Source: Rhabdophis nuchalis (lineage: Eukaryota > Chordata > Lepidosauria > Squamata > Natricidae). From it: a stretch of 64,000 nt of DNA. Of the stretch, positions 1-10,762 are shown piece by piece. Both the position numbers and the translations under genes were made by a program. The notes below the pieces were generated by a model. That model was not told the origin of the DNA. It made no database searches and worked only from the letters and a program-made list of their open reading frames with translations. The stretch is taken from the NCBI GenBank assembly GCA_039707465.1, contig CM077644.1, positions 187,612,462-187,676,461 of the forward strand, in the 5' to 3' direction. Every line of letters begins with the position of its first letter. Position 1 is the stretch's first letter.

Positions 1-26
1 TTTCTGAGGTTTTCGCGGGTGTTTGT

Positions 27-276
27 ATGTAGGTCTTTGGTTGTTCAGGTTTTCTCCCGCGTAGAATTGGAAGTATCTTCACGACGTTTCGATGAAATCT
101 CATTCATCATCTTCCGGCTGGTGCTTCCGGCTTGGTGCTTCCAGGAGCAAATTTGCTCCTGGAAGCACCAAGCCAGAAGCACCAGCCTGGAGATGATGAA
201 TGAGATTTCATCGAAACGTCATGAAGATACTTCCAATTCTACGCGGGAGAAAACCCGAACAACCAAAGACCTACAT
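27..276. repeat. 250-bp near-perfect palindrome (foldback element)
   Basis: Two arms of about 125 nt with roughly five mismatches meet at 151/152 (core AGGAGCAAATTTGCTCCT, 143-160). Each arm runs outward to ATGTAGGTCTTTGG. The right end abuts a (TA)n tract at 276-290. The arms are not low-complexity. This looks like a foldback element or two inverted copies of a retroelement end; Penelope-like elements, which often sit next to TA repeats, are one possibility. Family not identified. Confidence 0.7.
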
Positions 277-450
277 ATATATATATATATACCTACCTAA
301 TTGTTTCACAACACTCTGTTAGAGCCCCATTAAGGGAAGAGACATACTGTTTCCTTTTCTGCCTTTCGGCTCATCACTAGAGACCATCTAGACAGAAAGC
401 CATGAGTTCCGTTGTGTTAATTTTTTAATATGTGTGCTCATAATACTAAC

Positions 451-484
451 ACACACACACACTCACACACATATATATATATAA
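451..484. repeat. (AC)n-(TA)n microsatellite
   Basis: Alternating AC repeats pass directly into TA repeats. Confidence 0.9.
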
Positions 485-1853
485 TGTCTCTAATCCCATT
501 CCTCTCACACCATGTTCTCCGTGACCCTGATTCTAATATTGTGTTTTCCTTCTCCTTTATTGCTCCCTTTGCTACTATTGACAAAGTTAATGATATGTTC
601 TACTAGCCCCAAACAACAGAAGGGCCATAAATACACTGAAGTTTGTTCCCTGTGTAAGTCTACCCCAAATTCAAGGCCAAGGGGTTTACAATGACTCCTG
701 TAGAAGGACCTATTTTGTATGCCATCAGCAATAGTGATCTATGCTGTTCAAACTTCCACTGTAGCAATTTTGAGAGTACCTGAACCATGATTAACCCTCC
801 AACATTTTAAATTATTGGTCTTTTTCATGTGTTGTAAAAGATAGTACATAAAAACTGCATACCATGTCAGTAAGAATGTGCAAACTTCTAAAGCATAAAA
901 TGTTAATTTAGGAGAACATTACTCTCCTAGATTGTGAAGAAGTTTTAGATGTCTCTTCAAAACTGTGGCACAAAAAACCCAATCTATGCACAGAATTGAG
1001 TAACACCCTTCTCAATTCATCTTTATTTATAGTTTATATTACTTATGTCCATTTATTTCCTCAATATATATGCTTTGTGTTTTCTTCTAAGGAGTTTTAT
1101 GCTCAAGGGGAAAAAACAGAATTTACATCTGCTAGTTTAATGGCATCGGTTAGTGGCTGATACAGTAAAATCATGTTACCATGAGAATGGAATAAATCCC
1201 AGGCTTTTTTTTTAATGAATCTAAAGTCTTATCTAATAAATGCCCAGTTCTATGAAATCCACATTAAATCTCAGACATTAAGAAAGCATTATGGTTTAGA
1301 AGCCAATAATATTACTGCAATAATCAAGCTATTCATTAGAATGACCAACCATTTTTTTCTCTCTGCACAGTTAAATTCAGCCTTTCAGAAGAAATGAACG
1401 CCCTGTTCAAATTATTTATTGACTTCTTGGACTTTTTCTGAAATAAGTGGAAATATCTTGAAATATGAGGATTTTCCCTCCCTTACCTTTCACTTGGCAA
1501 ATTACATTTTTAATAAGTTCTGATAATTGGGCAAAAAATCCTTTCACATTATAAACACTAAGTTTCATTATCAGGGTCTATATTCTGTATCTATTTATAT
1601 ACTACTAAAATTTACATGTCTGTTTATAACCTTCAGTTGTGTGAAATTGGGAGGTATACGGCAACTATTATTGAACCAAGGAAAAACACTGAACTAACTT
1701 ACAGAATGCTGGAACTCATGGTTCCTGGGGAAATGATATTTGGAGATGTTGTCACCATTCAAGGCCCCTGAGCCTTCCAACTGTACTTTCCAGAAACCTG
1801 TATAGGTTGAGTTGTACAAGGGAAGGTGGTATTCCTGCACTATTTCCCACCTC
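485..1853. other. AT-rich gene flank, nothing recognised
   Basis: No coding pattern, RNA gene or repeat family is recognised. Short open frames here have no family features. Confidence 0.6.
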
Positions 1854-2045
1854 CAGGGGTGAATTCAGCATGTTCTGACAGGCACTGGAGAACCTGTAGC
1901 CAAAATTTTGAGTTTGGAGAACAAGCAAATACTACGTCTGCCTGGCCCCAGGAGTGGGGAGGGAATGGGGATTTTGCAGTATCCTGCCACGCCCATCAAG
2001 CCACACCCACAGAACTGGTAGTAAAAAAATTGAATTTCACCACTG
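1854..2045. mobile_element. hAT-type MITE, GGTGGGATTCA family, short copy
   Basis: The left end CAGGGGTGAATTCAGC and right end TTCACCACTG match the ends of the longer copy at 30733-31069. The interior shares the 'gggaatggggattttgcagtatcc' region and the 'cacgccca' run near the right end. Flanking octamers CCCACCTC and CACACCTT agree at 6 of 8 positions. This family is very common in snake genomes. Confidence 0.7.
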
Positions 2046-2269
2046 CACACCTTCCTCTTTTCTTGCACCTAATCGGATGGTGGGAAGGCTTGATAGGTGA
2101 ATGAAAATTGCCAGTTTTGGAACCAAGGCTAAAATGTGAAACCTAATAGTGGTAGATAGATACAGATTAACAGAGCTGGAAGTGATCAGGGAAGGATGAG
2201 AGACTGATACAAATGCCTGTCGATGAGGTAAGGCTGATTGGAGGCTGCCAGCAGTTAACAGGTATGCTT

Positions 2270-3250
2270 CTTTCATCCCTGGAGTAGGTCCTCGGGGAGT
2301 GGCTGTGGTTTCCGGCACCCCGGTTCAGCCAGATAAGTTCAACACTGGCCATTGGGGGCGAACAACTGGCCCCCGTGGAGAGGGCGCTCAACTTGGGTGT
2401 CCTCCTGGATTCCTGGCTGTCCATGGAGGACCATGTGGCGGCTGTGGCCAGGGGGGCGTTTTATCAGGTACGCCTGATACACCAGTTGCACCCCTTACTG
2501 GACCGGGGGGCCCTTCGCACAGTCACTCAAGCGCTTGTGAAATCCCGGCTGGATTACTGTAACGCTCTCTACATGGGGCTCCCCTTGAGGTGCACTCGAA
2601 GGCTACAGTTAGTACAGAATGCGACCGCACGGGTGATTATGGGTGCTCCAAGGCAAGCCCACATAACACCTCTCCTGCGCGAGCTGCACTGGCTGCCTGT
2701 GGCCTTTTGAGTGTGCTTCAAGGTGTTGACGACCATCTTTAAATCGCTCCATGGCTTGGGGCCTAGCTATATACGAGACCGCCTCCTGCCCCATACATCC
2801 CTTCGTCCGATCCGCTCCCACAGAGAGGGTCTTCTCCGGGTGGCGTCGGCTGGTCAATGCCGGTTGGCGACACCCAGGGGAAGGGCCTTCTCTGTGGCGG
2901 GCCCGGCCCTCTGGAACGACCTACCCCTGACCTTCGCACTACCTCGGACCTCCACCTCTTCCGCCAACGTCTTAAGACGTATTTGTTCCAACAAGCCGGC
3001 CTAGCATGGCCCCCCGTTTCTGACTTTTTATGTACAAATTGCAATTTGGTAGGGTTTTAAATGGGTTTTAGCACCGGCTTAATAACTTAATAATTTAATA
3101 ACTTAATAATTTAATAACTTAATAATTTAATATGTTTTAAATGTTGTATATTGTTTTTATAGTGGTTTTAATAATGCCTGTGTGCCGCCCTGGGTCCTAA
3201 CAAGGAGAAGGGCGGGGTATAAATTCGAATAAATAAAATAAATAAAAATA
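2270..3250 (+). mobile_element. L2-type LINE, 3' fragment (copy A)
   Basis: This is a 5'-truncated L2-clade non-LTR retrotransposon. Frames across 2375-3000 encode the C-terminal part of the reverse transcriptase [65 protein letters not shown], then [13 protein letters not shown]. The frame shifts and has stops, so it is a pseudogene. The 3'UTR has the family box GCCGCCCTGGGTCC followed by GAGAAGGGCGGGGTATAAA and ends in an (AATAA)n tail at about 3250. Copies B-F in this window share this structure. The 5' boundary is approximate. Confidence 0.85.
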
Positions 3251-3309
3251 CCAGAATGGGGAGCAACATGGAGTTTTCCTTGCAGTTCTCAGTTCCATTG
3301 TTTCCCAAG

Positions 3310-3420
3310 GATGGGATTCTTCCAGTTCAGGCCGGTTCAGGCAAACGGGTAACTCCGACTGTCAGCTAGGAGCGAACTAGTTCGCTCTGACTTTCAGCTG
3401 GGCCCACCTGCCTGCCCCTG
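3310..3420. repeat. Possible MITE fragment with short hairpin
   Basis: The stretch begins GGATGGGATTC and contains 'ccggttcaggc', resembling the interior of the 53160-53311 element. An imperfect hairpin surrounds GAGCGAACTAGTTCGCTC near 3368-3385. The ends are degraded and no target duplication is visible. Confidence 0.35.
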
Positions 3421-3530
3421 CGCTATACTCACCTCTATTCCTTTTTCTGAAGCCCAGCTGATAGGCGTGGTAGAGTGGATTGCTGTGCCTCAGCAGTTTT
3501 CCTCCCCAGCAGTAACTCTACAGAGGTAAA

Positions 3531-5055
3531 AGTCTACTTGTGGCTATTCCATTTCCCTGTTTAGATAAAGAAATATCTCTGAAAGGATGATCCCATGGAT
3601 TATGAGTTGTCTAGTATTTATATAAAATAAGATACATCCTTGATAAGGATTCCACTCTTAACATCAACAAAGCATCCCATAATCTTTAAATATCATGTTT
3701 ATAGTTTGCCAATTAATCACATTTTTCTATCATTATTAGCCCTTCACATTATAGCTCTGATCTTCAGGGTAGGAAAACATGAGCATTATTGAACATTCTG
3801 ATGTATGTAGTAATGATTTTGTTGTGCATGTCAATTTGGACTTTAGATACTCTTTGGATGGCAGCTCTTCCAACTGTGATTTGAGTGGGGTGAATTTTAA
3901 TAAGTGTGGACTCAGTGACTGTCTGGACCCTGCAGTTTTCTTGACAAGGTGCTTGGGGGAAAGTTTACCATTGCAAGCATTTCTTGGAAAGATATGCAAA
4001 ATTGAAGAGGGTTTTATAAAATCAGAGACATTGACTAGGGAAAATACCAAGTAACTGGTGATCTTAAGAGGCCTTCAGAATGACAAAATTGAAAATGTTG
4101 GGTATAGTTAGCCTTCAGTCATGAATGAAAGAAAATTTTAATCATAAGCTTAAGAATGTAAAGACTCTGAACTAAACAGTAAGGAGCTTTTTCATCTTAG
4201 AAAATCATAAATGGAGTAAGGGTCCAGATAAAACTGAAACATTGACATATTTACATTTAAGATTTTTGAATTAATCATAAAGAACAAACAACTTTTTGTG
4301 GGAAATAGTTCTTGCTTTGATTTTTACAAAGCAAGACAAAGATGAGCAATTTCAAAAGGTGGACACAAAAGAGAACTAAAGCTTTTAGATAAAGAAAAGT
4401 TTTACAAGTCTATAAAATGTTGTTAAAGTTTATAGAATAAAAATACTGAAGGAGACTTTTGAAGACTAATACCCACAATATCAATAATGTTTGTAATGAT
4501 TACTTCTATGGATAAACTATCCAAAAGATGTTATTGAAGAAATGGAGCATGTAGAACAAATTTAGACCAAGATAATAGCTTAGGAAGAGATGGTTCACTG
4601 GATCTAAAAAAGAAACTGACTAAAAATTTAAAACTTAAAAGGGAAATGCAAATTAAATGAAAGTAAATCAAATATTACAACATAAACATAAACTAAAGAG
4701 TAAGACTCTTTGAAAGGAAAGGAAGTAATATAAAGTTAATTACTTCTGGCTACCCTTTATGGACTTTCTGTTGACTGAAACTGAAAAGATTGTGTTTTAT
4801 GGATTTGTTTATAGATAGATATGAAATGAAGAGATGTTTGTAAGCTTAAAGGGGTTAAAGAGTCTCTTAAATTTGTTCAAACTTGCGTGATAGATTGGAA
4901 TTCACTTTTTTATTTCCCCCACTTTATTTTATTACTTTCTTTATTCTTACACATTCTACTTCTTTCTATTCTTTTTTTAATATATTAGATTTTACTATTA
5001 TAATCAAAATTCTTAATAAAATTGTGTGTGCGCGCATATAAATTTGTAATTGTCT
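3531..5055. other. AT-rich non-coding stretch
   Basis: No family is recognised. Both strands of 3736-4054 are open for about 90-100 codons, but the translations have no domain-like features. The K-rich, stop-laden translation across 4200-4860 might be an old retroelement, but I cannot support that. Confidence 0.5.
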
Positions 5056-5136
5056 TATTCCTAAGGGTGACAGACATTACTGACCCAAGGATCATTCAGC
5101 TGGCTTGGGGCCTAAATGCTTTAACTACTACACTGG
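5056..5136 (-). mobile_element. tRNA-derived SINE remnant
   Basis: The minus strand carries 'gtagtagttaaag' followed by a body related to the better copy at 8510-8730 ('cagctggctt'). Short and decayed. Confidence 0.45.
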
Positions 5137-5880
5137 ACCTTTTAAAATGAATTTTTAAAATAGTTTATTGAAAAATAAGTTCATAATTTGGCAATTTTGG
5201 TTAAATTGATTAAAAATATTAATATTTATGTTAGGGATGAACATTTGAATGCATTTTTAAAAAACCTACAGATTTTAATATAGAAACGTTGCCATCTTTA
5301 AAATAACACAGAATTAATGCATTCCAACCCAGCTGAATTTACATTTATTAAACCAGTAGTCATGTTATTAAAAATTCCACACTACTGAAAATAACCTAAT
5401 CGTGCTGTTTTTCTGTGCTGGAACTTGTCTGACAGCATTTATTTCTGAAACCGAGAAAGGATTGGTTTTGGAATTCCCTGACTTTAAAGGGATTGCTGAC
5501 TGAGCCAGGGAAGGAAGCAATGAAGTAATAACCTTCATGAGGCTGCTCAACTATTGTGGTAGGCAACTGGAAACTATCAGCAACAGAACTAGAAACTCTT
5601 CAGCAAAGCGGATACCCTTAAGCCAAGACCAGAAATATCTGTATTTTTTTTTTTTTAATGTGGTAAAAAGGAAGGGATATAAGCCAGAAAGTAAGAAAAA
5701 AACTGGGATGCAGTAGTGGAAGAATGAATCATGGAATTCTGTTAACTAGAGGATTATGGAAAAGGAAGACTTAGCAAAAGGGGGAGAAAACTCCTTATTT
5801 AATTTGGGCATTTGCTTTTATGTAAAATGAGAAATGCTGCCCTGATTAAAAGTAGGTTATGTTATTTTATGTTACCCTGA
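5137..5880. other. Non-coding stretch, nothing recognised
   Basis: AT-rich single-copy-looking sequence with a T tract at 5646-5657 and no supported feature. Confidence 0.5.
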
Positions 5881-5883
5881 GGG

Positions 5884-6540
5884 ATCATGATGGCTCAGCA
5901 GTTAAGATGCTGAGCTTCTTGGCTGGGAAGCTGGTAGCCTGGTCCTGAGTGTTGCATGATGAGATGAGCTGCTACGGGTTCTCCAGGGTTCGGGAGAACC
6001 CATAGCTAACATTATGGTTAGTTCGGAGAATCTCCGAAGGGCAGGACCCATGCGAAGGCTCAGGGAGGGGGGGAAATGGGTCTCCTGGAAGTTCCAGAAA
6101 GCTGGAAACGGGCCTGTTTCCAACGTCTAGAGAGCGTCCGGGGGAGGCAGTTTTTGCCCTCCCAGAGGCTCGAGGAAAGCTTCTGGAGCCTGGGGAAGGT
6201 GAAAACAGACCCCACCCATCATGGTGCAGGCTGACTAGGTCATGCCCACCATGGCCATGCCCACCTAACAACTGGCAGAGAACTCATTGCTGAAATTTAT
6301 GAAGCCCAACCCTAGTGAGCTCCCATTACTTGGCCCAGCTCTTCCAAACACAGCATTTGAAAGCATGCAAACACAACTAGATAAATAGGTACCGCTTTGG
6401 TGAGAAGACTGCATTTTATATTTTCATGCTGGCCATATGATGAGGGAAAACTCTCTCAAGACAACACAGGCTCCCTTGGCAATGAGTCCCGCCCACTTAA
6501 GTCAGTCATGACTGGACAGGGAAACCTTTAAACCTTTATG
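5884..6540 (+). mobile_element. tRNA-derived SINE split by a MITE
   Basis: Box-A-like 'atggctcagcagttaag' and a degraded box B lead into the body 'gagctcccattacttg...', which resumes at about 6316 after the inserted element 5971-6315. The 3' end near 6490-6540 (AGTCATGACTGGACAGGG, then CTTTA repeats) is typical of this SINE class. A relative without the insertion lies at 46222-46475. Non-coding, transcribed in the past by Pol III. Confidence 0.75.
5971..6315. mobile_element. MITE inserted in the SINE
   Basis: This GC-rich insert separates two adjoining pieces of the SINE. TGAGCT is present on both sides (5965-5970 and 6316-6321), consistent with part of an 8-bp hAT duplication. Its interior ('ggagcctggggaaggtgaaaac', 'gcccaccatggcc') and right end resemble the MITE arms at 33361-33505 and 35751-35973. 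Confidence 0.65.
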
Positions 6541-8275
6541 TTATTTTAACATTGACCTTTTCTATGATAGTGGGAGTAACCAATACTAAAGCACAAAAAC
6601 TAAAGATCCAATCCCTTTCAGCCTTCTGAAAGTGACAGTACTGGTTTACTTCAAATTAAAGAACATATATATATATATGAACTATTTCAGCACCAAATTG
6701 GCAGTAGTGAGGTTACTTTGATGGGATTCCTTGGCCATTCCTTCCCCCTCTTCTGCTCATCTTGTCACCCCTATAATGGCCATTACATTTTGTCTGGCCA
6801 TACTTATCTTCTCCTGCTCCAAAATCCCCCTACCTTAAAAGGATTAATTCCTTTTCAGGAAGGGGATGTTTTTGCTTTGTTTAAATAAGGAGTTTGGCTA
6901 AGCCGTGAGTGTGTATGGCTTCTTAATTGGTTTGATAGCACAGCCTTGTTTGAAGACGAAAAAGGAACCAATCTCATTTCGTCCTCAAATCTGTTTGAAA
7001 AGGGATAGGAAGAGAGATACATTATTTGATCTGTTTTGTAAAATGTTTTAACAGTGAGTATAATTCATTGGGAGTGTACTTGCAAGGCACTCTGATAATC
7101 CGGAATAAACACCGGTGAGTTCCTTTGCACAGTTCCTGCTCACTTGAATACAGCAAAATTGCATCCATTATGTTTATGTCATCATTAAAATGGCACTTCT
7201 GCCACAAATCAACTAACACAATTTACCTGAGAATAGTTATTCCAAAGACAACACAATATTTTATAACAAACATTTATAATCCAGTTTACAACAAAGTAAT
7301 CCATCATGTAAACAAATGAATTGGTCATACACTAAATAAATATCTCTAAAGAATAAGAATTGACATTTCATTTTTTTTTTTCAGTTCAGGACCCGATCCG
7401 GCAAGTCCATTATACACAGAATTCCCTGTACAGTCATCAAGTTCAGTTCATGCTATATGTTGAAATTTTGTCTGAGCAAACCATGTTAATTTAAGGCTAT
7501 GGACAAATATTCAACATTTTTATCAAGGAGTTAAGGTAAACTCTCATGATTTTTTGCATTTGAAATTACCAGGGAGAGCTTAACTTCTTCAAATACAGTT
7601 AATTGACATTTTAATAACTTCAAGTTAACAAGAAATATCTGTGTTCCAAACAACAGATAAAGGAAAAAAATTATCTAGAAAAGGAAATTACAATATGACA
7701 ATGTAGTAAGAATACACATTTTGGGGGACAAGGTTTTGGTTTTCACAAGTAGTTGTGCATGTCACACTATAACTACAAAACAAATTCAGACATTTTTAAA
7801 ATTTTCATTAATCTTTCGAAGTCCCAAAGTAATAAGTATTCTTTAACCTGATAGGTCTAGGCAGTATTCTGGATTTGAAGGGGAAAAAGATGTTTTGGAG
7901 TATGCTGAGGTGCAAGCATAGCAACTGCTTGCATCTTTTTAAAGCAGCCATTTTTGTTGGGCATATGGTTGTAGAAGATGATCAGGCTGAGCTTGAGGAA
8001 GGGGTTAAAGGCGTTATCAGTTATGAGTCCCTTCACGCCCACAAGAGAACTAAATCCAGCCTACCTTGAATTCCTCTGAATTCCTTGAATTCCGCCAATT
8101 TGCTTGTCTGTCTTGTAGACAGCATAAGCTTGAAATAAATCATTATACTCATTTGAACTGCTTGGATCTTCTGATTTCCCCAGCGCTTGACAGAGAAGCC
8201 CCTGGGGTGCATTTTAAGGAGTTGCCACAGGTAATATCAACACTCCCAATTATTTGTTTGCCTTAAAATCTGTTT
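6541..8275. other. Gene flank, nothing recognised
   Basis: Contains a short (TA)n at 6665-6680 and a T tract at 7371-7381. The remaining sequence is unassigned; no open frame has family features. Confidence 0.5.
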
Positions 8276-8283
8276 GCCTATAC

Positions 8284-8418
8284 CAGGGGTCTGCAAAGTT
8301 GGCTCTTTGAAGACCGGTGGACTTCAACTCCCAGAATTCCCCAGCCAGCTATGCTGGCTGGGGAATTCTGGGAGTTGAAGTCCACCGGTCTTCAAAGAGC
8401 CAACTTTGCAGACCCCTG
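8284..8418. mobile_element. Palindromic hAT MITE, CAGGGGTCTGC family
   Basis: This 135-bp element is almost one hairpin: arms begin CAGGGGTCTGCAAAG and meet at AGCCAGCTATGCTGGCT. A perfect 8-bp target duplication, GCCTATAC, lies at 8276-8283 and 8419-8426. Confidence 0.92.
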
Positions 8419-8499
8419 GCCTATACTCTTATCTTATAAGATAACCTAGTATCTCAATGTAAAGATAAAATAGGTTGTTGGGGTTTTTCGCACACCTCA

Positions 8500-8730
8500 T
8501 GTATACTTAATTATTTCACTTATGAGTCAGATTTGACTCATGGCAACCACATTATTTTCTTGGCAATATTTTTGGAAATAGTTTGCCACTGCCTTATTCC
8601 AAAGGTTGAGAGAGAAAACTGACTCAAAATCATCCAGCTGACTTTGTGCTTAAGGCAAGACGAGAACTCAGTTTCCTGGCTTCTAATCTAGCACCCTTAA
8701 CCATTACACCAAATTGACTCTCTTAATTAT
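8500..8730 (-). mobile_element. tRNA-derived SINE
   Basis: Read on the minus strand it starts 'gagtcaatttggtgtaatgg', with box A 'tggtgtaatggttaagg' and a box-B-like 'gagttctcgtcttgcc'. The body then reads 'cagctggatgattttgag' and 'ggcagtggcaaac'. This is a common squamate SINE type; 5056-5136, about 9135-9190 and 50490-50640 hold related pieces. Confidence 0.7.
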
Positions 8731-10315
8731 GAATATGAGAATGTGTACAAATTTCATCTTACATATGCATTAAATATTAAGTAATGGGCCAACTAAAAAT
8801 AGTAGCTTATTTGCAATGAAGCTAGAAAGAGAACAACTGAAGTTGGTACTGTAGAATACCCAATCATAAAAATAAAATATGCTAATTGCAAATGATCTGG
8901 GAAGAATTTGCAGTATGTAATTTTGAATCAGGACTAATTATACAGCAGTGGGATTTGTACATGCATACATAGGTGTGAAATGAAATTATACCTGTGTATA
9001 AATGTGGCACACAGAATTGGAACACTGCTGGGAGTCATATCTAAAATGAGAGAAATTACCACTGTCACGAGAAAATACTAGCGTAACATGATTAGAAAAA
9101 AAGGAATATACAAAAATAGCATCTAGGAAGAATCTTTGGTGTAATGGTCAAGAGGCAGTGTTGCTTTGTCCTGAATTTCTAAACCTATCAAGTTCATCAC
9201 CAAATAGGTATTTCTTAGTATACTTAATCTAGGTTAATAAAATCTTGATTCTGAAACATAGTTGCCATGGTTATTCTTGTTATTTGTAAAAGAAAATTGA
9301 ATAAGATACAAGTATATCTTATTTAGAATACCTATCTCTTGCTCTTTCCCAATTTAGTTTAGTATATATACTGCCAATATATACTAAAGTATATATATAC
9401 TTTAATTGGTTGTGTGCCAATTAAATTGTGAGAATTGCAGATTCCATTAGATGTTTCAGGCAATACATTCAGATTCTATCATGGCCATTATAACTTATAC
9501 TGTTCAGTACCTTTTCTTAAAAATACCAGATATTATTTATTTAGAGATGCTTGCTATGTTCTTTAGAGTTGATCACATTATATTGGTCATCAGGGTTAAC
9601 ATATACTTCTTGGGAATGTTTCAGGTTTTTAAAACAATGTTAGAGTTACATGTCATAAATTTGATCAAATCACTATATGGTTTGTGTTCATTTTAATAGA
9701 ACATAACCATATATTTTTTCACTATCCGTAATATATTTTCTGGAATTTTTGGATTTTACAAAGGAAACCTTAACACATTCCACCTTCTATATATCTTTAC
9801 TATTATAAATATATTTGCAAGAACTTTGACCAGCAATAGTACTTTCATAGTTAAATAATTACATTTTCTTTGAAGTTTAACAACAATAGATTCAGAATAT
9901 GAATATTAACACAGAATTATAAAAAGACAATATTAAGTACCCTTTGATTTCCCTTTGTAACAAGTGCAGTCTTATGAAAGGAATTAGAAAACTATGTATA
10001 TATTAGATGTTCAATCTAAACAGAAACAAAGCAAAATATTCTTGTCTTAGAAAACACAAGATCACATGCCTATTTATTATAAATAATCATATTGTGTCAT
10101 GATGTCTTCTTGCCAGCAAATGAAAGTGATTGATTTGTAACCTTCTCAACATATGCAAATATCTGATTAAGCTATGTTTTCTTGAGAAAATACAGTCCAT
10201 TTGCAGAGTACTGAAGAGGTCAATTTGATATGCTGTTTAAGGGTCTTGGTAGCCAGTACCATTGCACCTGGAAAATGTATTTTTCCCATATTTTAAAAAA
10301 TAGATGAGTCCATTA
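8731..10315. other. CHSY3 downstream flank, possible distal 3'UTR
   Basis: AT-rich, with a weak SINE-like piece at 9135-9190 and a (TA)-rich patch at 9362-9400. Nothing coding is seen. Confidence 0.45.
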
Positions 10316-10351
10316 TTTATTACTTAAAAATTATAAAGAATAGTTTTTATT
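10316..10351 (-). promoter_or_regulatory. Candidate polyadenylation signals of CHSY3
   Basis: Two AATAAA hexamers on the minus strand (10346-10351 and 10316-10321) lie about 410-450 nt past the CHSY3 stop codon. Other hexamers occur further left in this AT-rich flank, so the true end of the 3'UTR cannot be decided from sequence alone. Confidence 0.35.
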
Positions 10352-10762
10352 TCAGTCCTCATATAAATTATAAAACTCAAGTTTGCCAGAGTCTCTTTCC
10401 CAGAGGAAGCATAAAGCACTTTTGTGATACCTTCACTGAAAAATATTTGTATCACATTAACTTTGACAGACACAATCAAGATCAATATTGCATCCTGAAG
10501 TCCAAAGAGACTATTCTTCTGATGTGGTCCTAGTGATGGATGTTATCTATGCAACTGTTCTGTTGCAATGATTTCACTCAGTTTATGGATCACGAACAGA
10601 AAGACACATTAGTTCAACAGGAATCTCCAATATTCCTAATAGACGTTTGTTAAAGGTCAGAGACAAATCCTTTGGAAGACAAAGAGAAGTTTAAGAATGC
10701 AATGATGAAATGAAAAAGCAATGAGGTAAACTTCTCCTAGGAAACCAGTCCCAGTTAAAATA

